A DNA stretch of 64,000 nucleotides, taken from contig CAVJKX010000001.1 in the NCBI GenBank assembly GCA_963650165.1, positions 157,078 through 221,077 of the forward strand, written 5' to 3'. The stretch is from F23-B02 sp963650165. GTDB taxonomy: Bacteria; Bacillota; Clostridia; Oscillospirales; Oscillospiraceae. Shown one piece after another: positions 62,795-64,000 of this stretch. Every line of letters begins with the position of its first letter. The first letter of the stretch is position 1. Both the position numbers and the translations under genes were made by a program. Under the pieces are notes generated by a model. The model searched no databases, was not told where the DNA came from, and worked only from the letters and a program-made list of their open reading frames with translations.

Positions 62795-64000
62795 TCATGC
62801 AAGGCTTCGCAGATATTCTTCCACGTTCTGATACTGAATGCCCTCAACCACTTGGCTTTCCCCGCGATAGAGGACGAATTTTCCTGTGATCGGACCATAG
62901 CGGTGCTCGGTCTGCGCGCATTTTTCCGCGTCTATCAGATGGCGATACTGCTGCGGAACAGCTTCGTCACTATGCTTAATCTCAAAAATCCGGCAAGAGC
63001 CTGCTTCCGGGTCAAACACCACCATATCAAACTCGCCCACGGGGAATTGCAGGACAAACACCTGCTTCTTGGGGTTTGCCAGCTTGGTTTCCAGCAGGAC
63101 AATGTCCTCCAGCATCCGCCCTTTGATTTCGGTCAAAATGCGCTCCTGCACGGCAGTGCGCTCCGCAAGAGACAGCGCGCTGAACGTCTCATCCAGCAGC
63201 AGACTGCGGATCAGCGCGTCCGCCTGTGCATACCGAAGACCGGGCTGCGCAATCACCGTGCGGCTGGACTTCGTGCTGACATCCGGCAGGTGCAGTACAT
63301 CGATCTCCCGCGTCAGGTCCAGCAAATCCAGATACTCCTTGATCTCCGCCGCATGAACATCGTCCAGTTTTACGGTCTGCTCCGCCTTGTTGCGGATCTC
63401 CAGCAGCTTCCGCAGGCTGTCGGTGACAGCCGCAAGGTCAATGCGGTCAAGGATGTCCGTAGGGTTCTCCCGATCCCGGCGCAGATTGCTGGCGGAAATG
63501 CCGAGGTCATGGGACTTCCAATCCTGCGTCAACACCTCCAGCGTGAAGCGGTGGTTGATATCCTCCACCACGCGGTTGATAGCACTGGTCAGCTCATTCT
63601 TGTCATACAAATCCCGCAGATGGCGGAAATGTCCCTCGTACTGATAGCAGCGCAGGGAGTGCTGGATGTTGCGGGCGATGGCCGTGTCCACATACTCGTC
63701 GGCGCTTTCCTTGCTGGCAAACGTGGAGGTCTCGTTGTAGTGGACGCCGCCGAGACTCATAGTACCGCCGTAGCGGATGTACTCGTCGATGCCGTGGATG
63801 CCAAGTACAGATTCAAATTCACGGTAAGGAATGAATGTAGTGTGCAGCAGGATGCAGCGGTCGTAAAGCTGCTCGTCCTCGGTGAAGAGGAATCCCAGCG
63901 AGTCCGTGCCAGAGAGCACAATCTTCATACCGCAGGCCGCAAACACGTCAGAGAACAGCGCCGCGCCCTCGATGAAATCCTCCATCAGCGTCACTTCATC
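62795..64000 (-). CDS. ATPase with DUF4143-type C-terminus (5' end outside window)
   Basis: At least 402 codons. At the edge it reads DEVTLMEDFIEGAALFSDVFAACGMKIVLSGTDSLG, where DE-x-T is likely the Walker B region and LSGTDSL sensor 1 of an AAA-type ATPase; the Walker A lies outside. The C-terminal part ends with a nuclease-like DUF4143/PD-(D/E)XK segment: LQFPVGEFDMVVFDPEAGSCRIFEIKHSDEAVPQQYRHL has E-x-D and E-x-K positioned like a restriction-type fold. Such proteins are common in gut Clostridia and often on mobile DNA; their function is unknown. Confidence 0.75.
   Translation of the reverse strand, partial: DEVTLMEDFIEGAALFSDVFAACGMKIVLSGTDSLGFLFTEDEQLYDRCILLHTTFIPYREFESVLGIHGIDEYIRYGGTMSLGGVHYNETSTFASKESADEYVDTAIARNIQHSLRCYQYEGHFRHLRDLYDKNELTSAINRVVEDINHRFTLEVLTQDWKSHDLGISASNLRRDRENPTDILDRIDLAAVTDSLRKLLEIRNKAEQTVKLDDVHAAEIKEYLDLLDLTREIDVLHLPDVSTKSSRTVIAQPGLRYAQADALIRSLLLDETFSALSLAERTAVQERILTEIKGRMLEDIVLLETKLANPKKQVFVLQFPVGEFDMVVFDPEAGSCRIFEIKHSDEAVPQQYRHLIDAEKCAQTEHRYGPITGKFVLYRGESQVVEGIQYQNVEEYLRSLA

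Larger units (their letters stand above)
57900..64000. mobile_element. Skin-like element inserted in sigK (left part only)
   Basis: Runs from the sigK junction to the window edge without a second boundary. Contents in order: large serine recombinase, a gap with fic operators, Fic protein, a convergent HipA-type two-gene module, and an ATPase/DUF4143-like gene. None of these have counterparts among the neighbouring housekeeping genes, and the gene density and mix are those of a mobile accessory region. Whether it excises in a regulated way or is a simple disruption cannot be decided here. Confidence 0.75.

Overview
The window reads as a chromosomal segment of a spore-forming, anaerobic Clostridia member, most likely an Oscillospiraceae/Ruminococcaceae-type gut organism. 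This rests on moderately high G+C, spoIIGA-sigE and a sigK fragment, an NfnAB-type transhydrogenase, a sensory-type [FeFe]-hydrogenase protein, and several Firmicutes-only families (DUF4364, DUF4358, SpoIIE-type phosphatase). No species assignment is attempted, and I found no rRNA, tRNA or CRISPR array.

Layout. 1-4.5 kb: pyrH (cut by the window edge), a DMT transporter, the sporulation pair spoIIGA-sigE, and a strongly expressed S-layer-homology protein with its own promoter. 4.5-9.1 kb (minus strand): rqcP, HU, a SpoVB/MurJ-like flippase, a metallo-beta-lactamase-fold hydrolase and murC. 9.2-15.3 kb (plus strand): CCA-adding enzyme, family 4 uracil-DNA glycosylase, GNAT acetyltransferase, nfnA-nfnB and a GntR/FCD regulator. 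15.3-20.5 kb (minus strand): a surface O-acylation operon (DUF4358 lipoprotein, MBOAT, DHHW/AlgX-like), an ECF sigma/anti-sigma pair whose promoter motif is repeated exactly in front of the acylation operon, and an EcsC protein. 20.6-27.1 kb: AGCS symporter, MFS transporter, uppP, asnA, DUF4364, a tiny membrane protein and a Cys-rich clostridial protein. 27.2-34.3 kb: ftsH, yebC, a glpK-Nudix-DUF1015 operon, and a divergent monoglyceride-lipase-like hydrolase. 34.3-43.7 kb: mreB, comFC, recD2, uvrA, ybaK, a TetR regulator and gluQ. 43.7-48.8 kb: a SpoIIE-type phosphatase overlapping a HydS-like hydrogenase sensor, then an RseC-like protein and prfC. 48.8-56.6 kb: the classical rimP-nusA-rnpM-ylxQ-infB-rbfA-nrnA-truB-ribF operon with a terminator hairpin in its leader. 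56.7-57.5 kb: a VanY-type carboxypeptidase.

The most striking region is 57.5 kb to the right edge. The 3' part of sigK (sigma-K) begins abruptly inside its NEILMHFR codons, exactly where a large serine recombinase gene ends. This is the arrangement of a sigK-intervening (skin-like) element. The recombinase stop codon lies in the presumed AATGA crossover core. The element continues past the window and carries a Fic protein with repeated operator-like motifs, a two-gene HipA-kinase module with paired operators in its promoter, and an ATPase/DUF4143-like gene. The 5' part of sigK is expected beyond the right edge. The sigE gene in the same window contains the same 18-base junction sequence with one difference, inside the presumed core.
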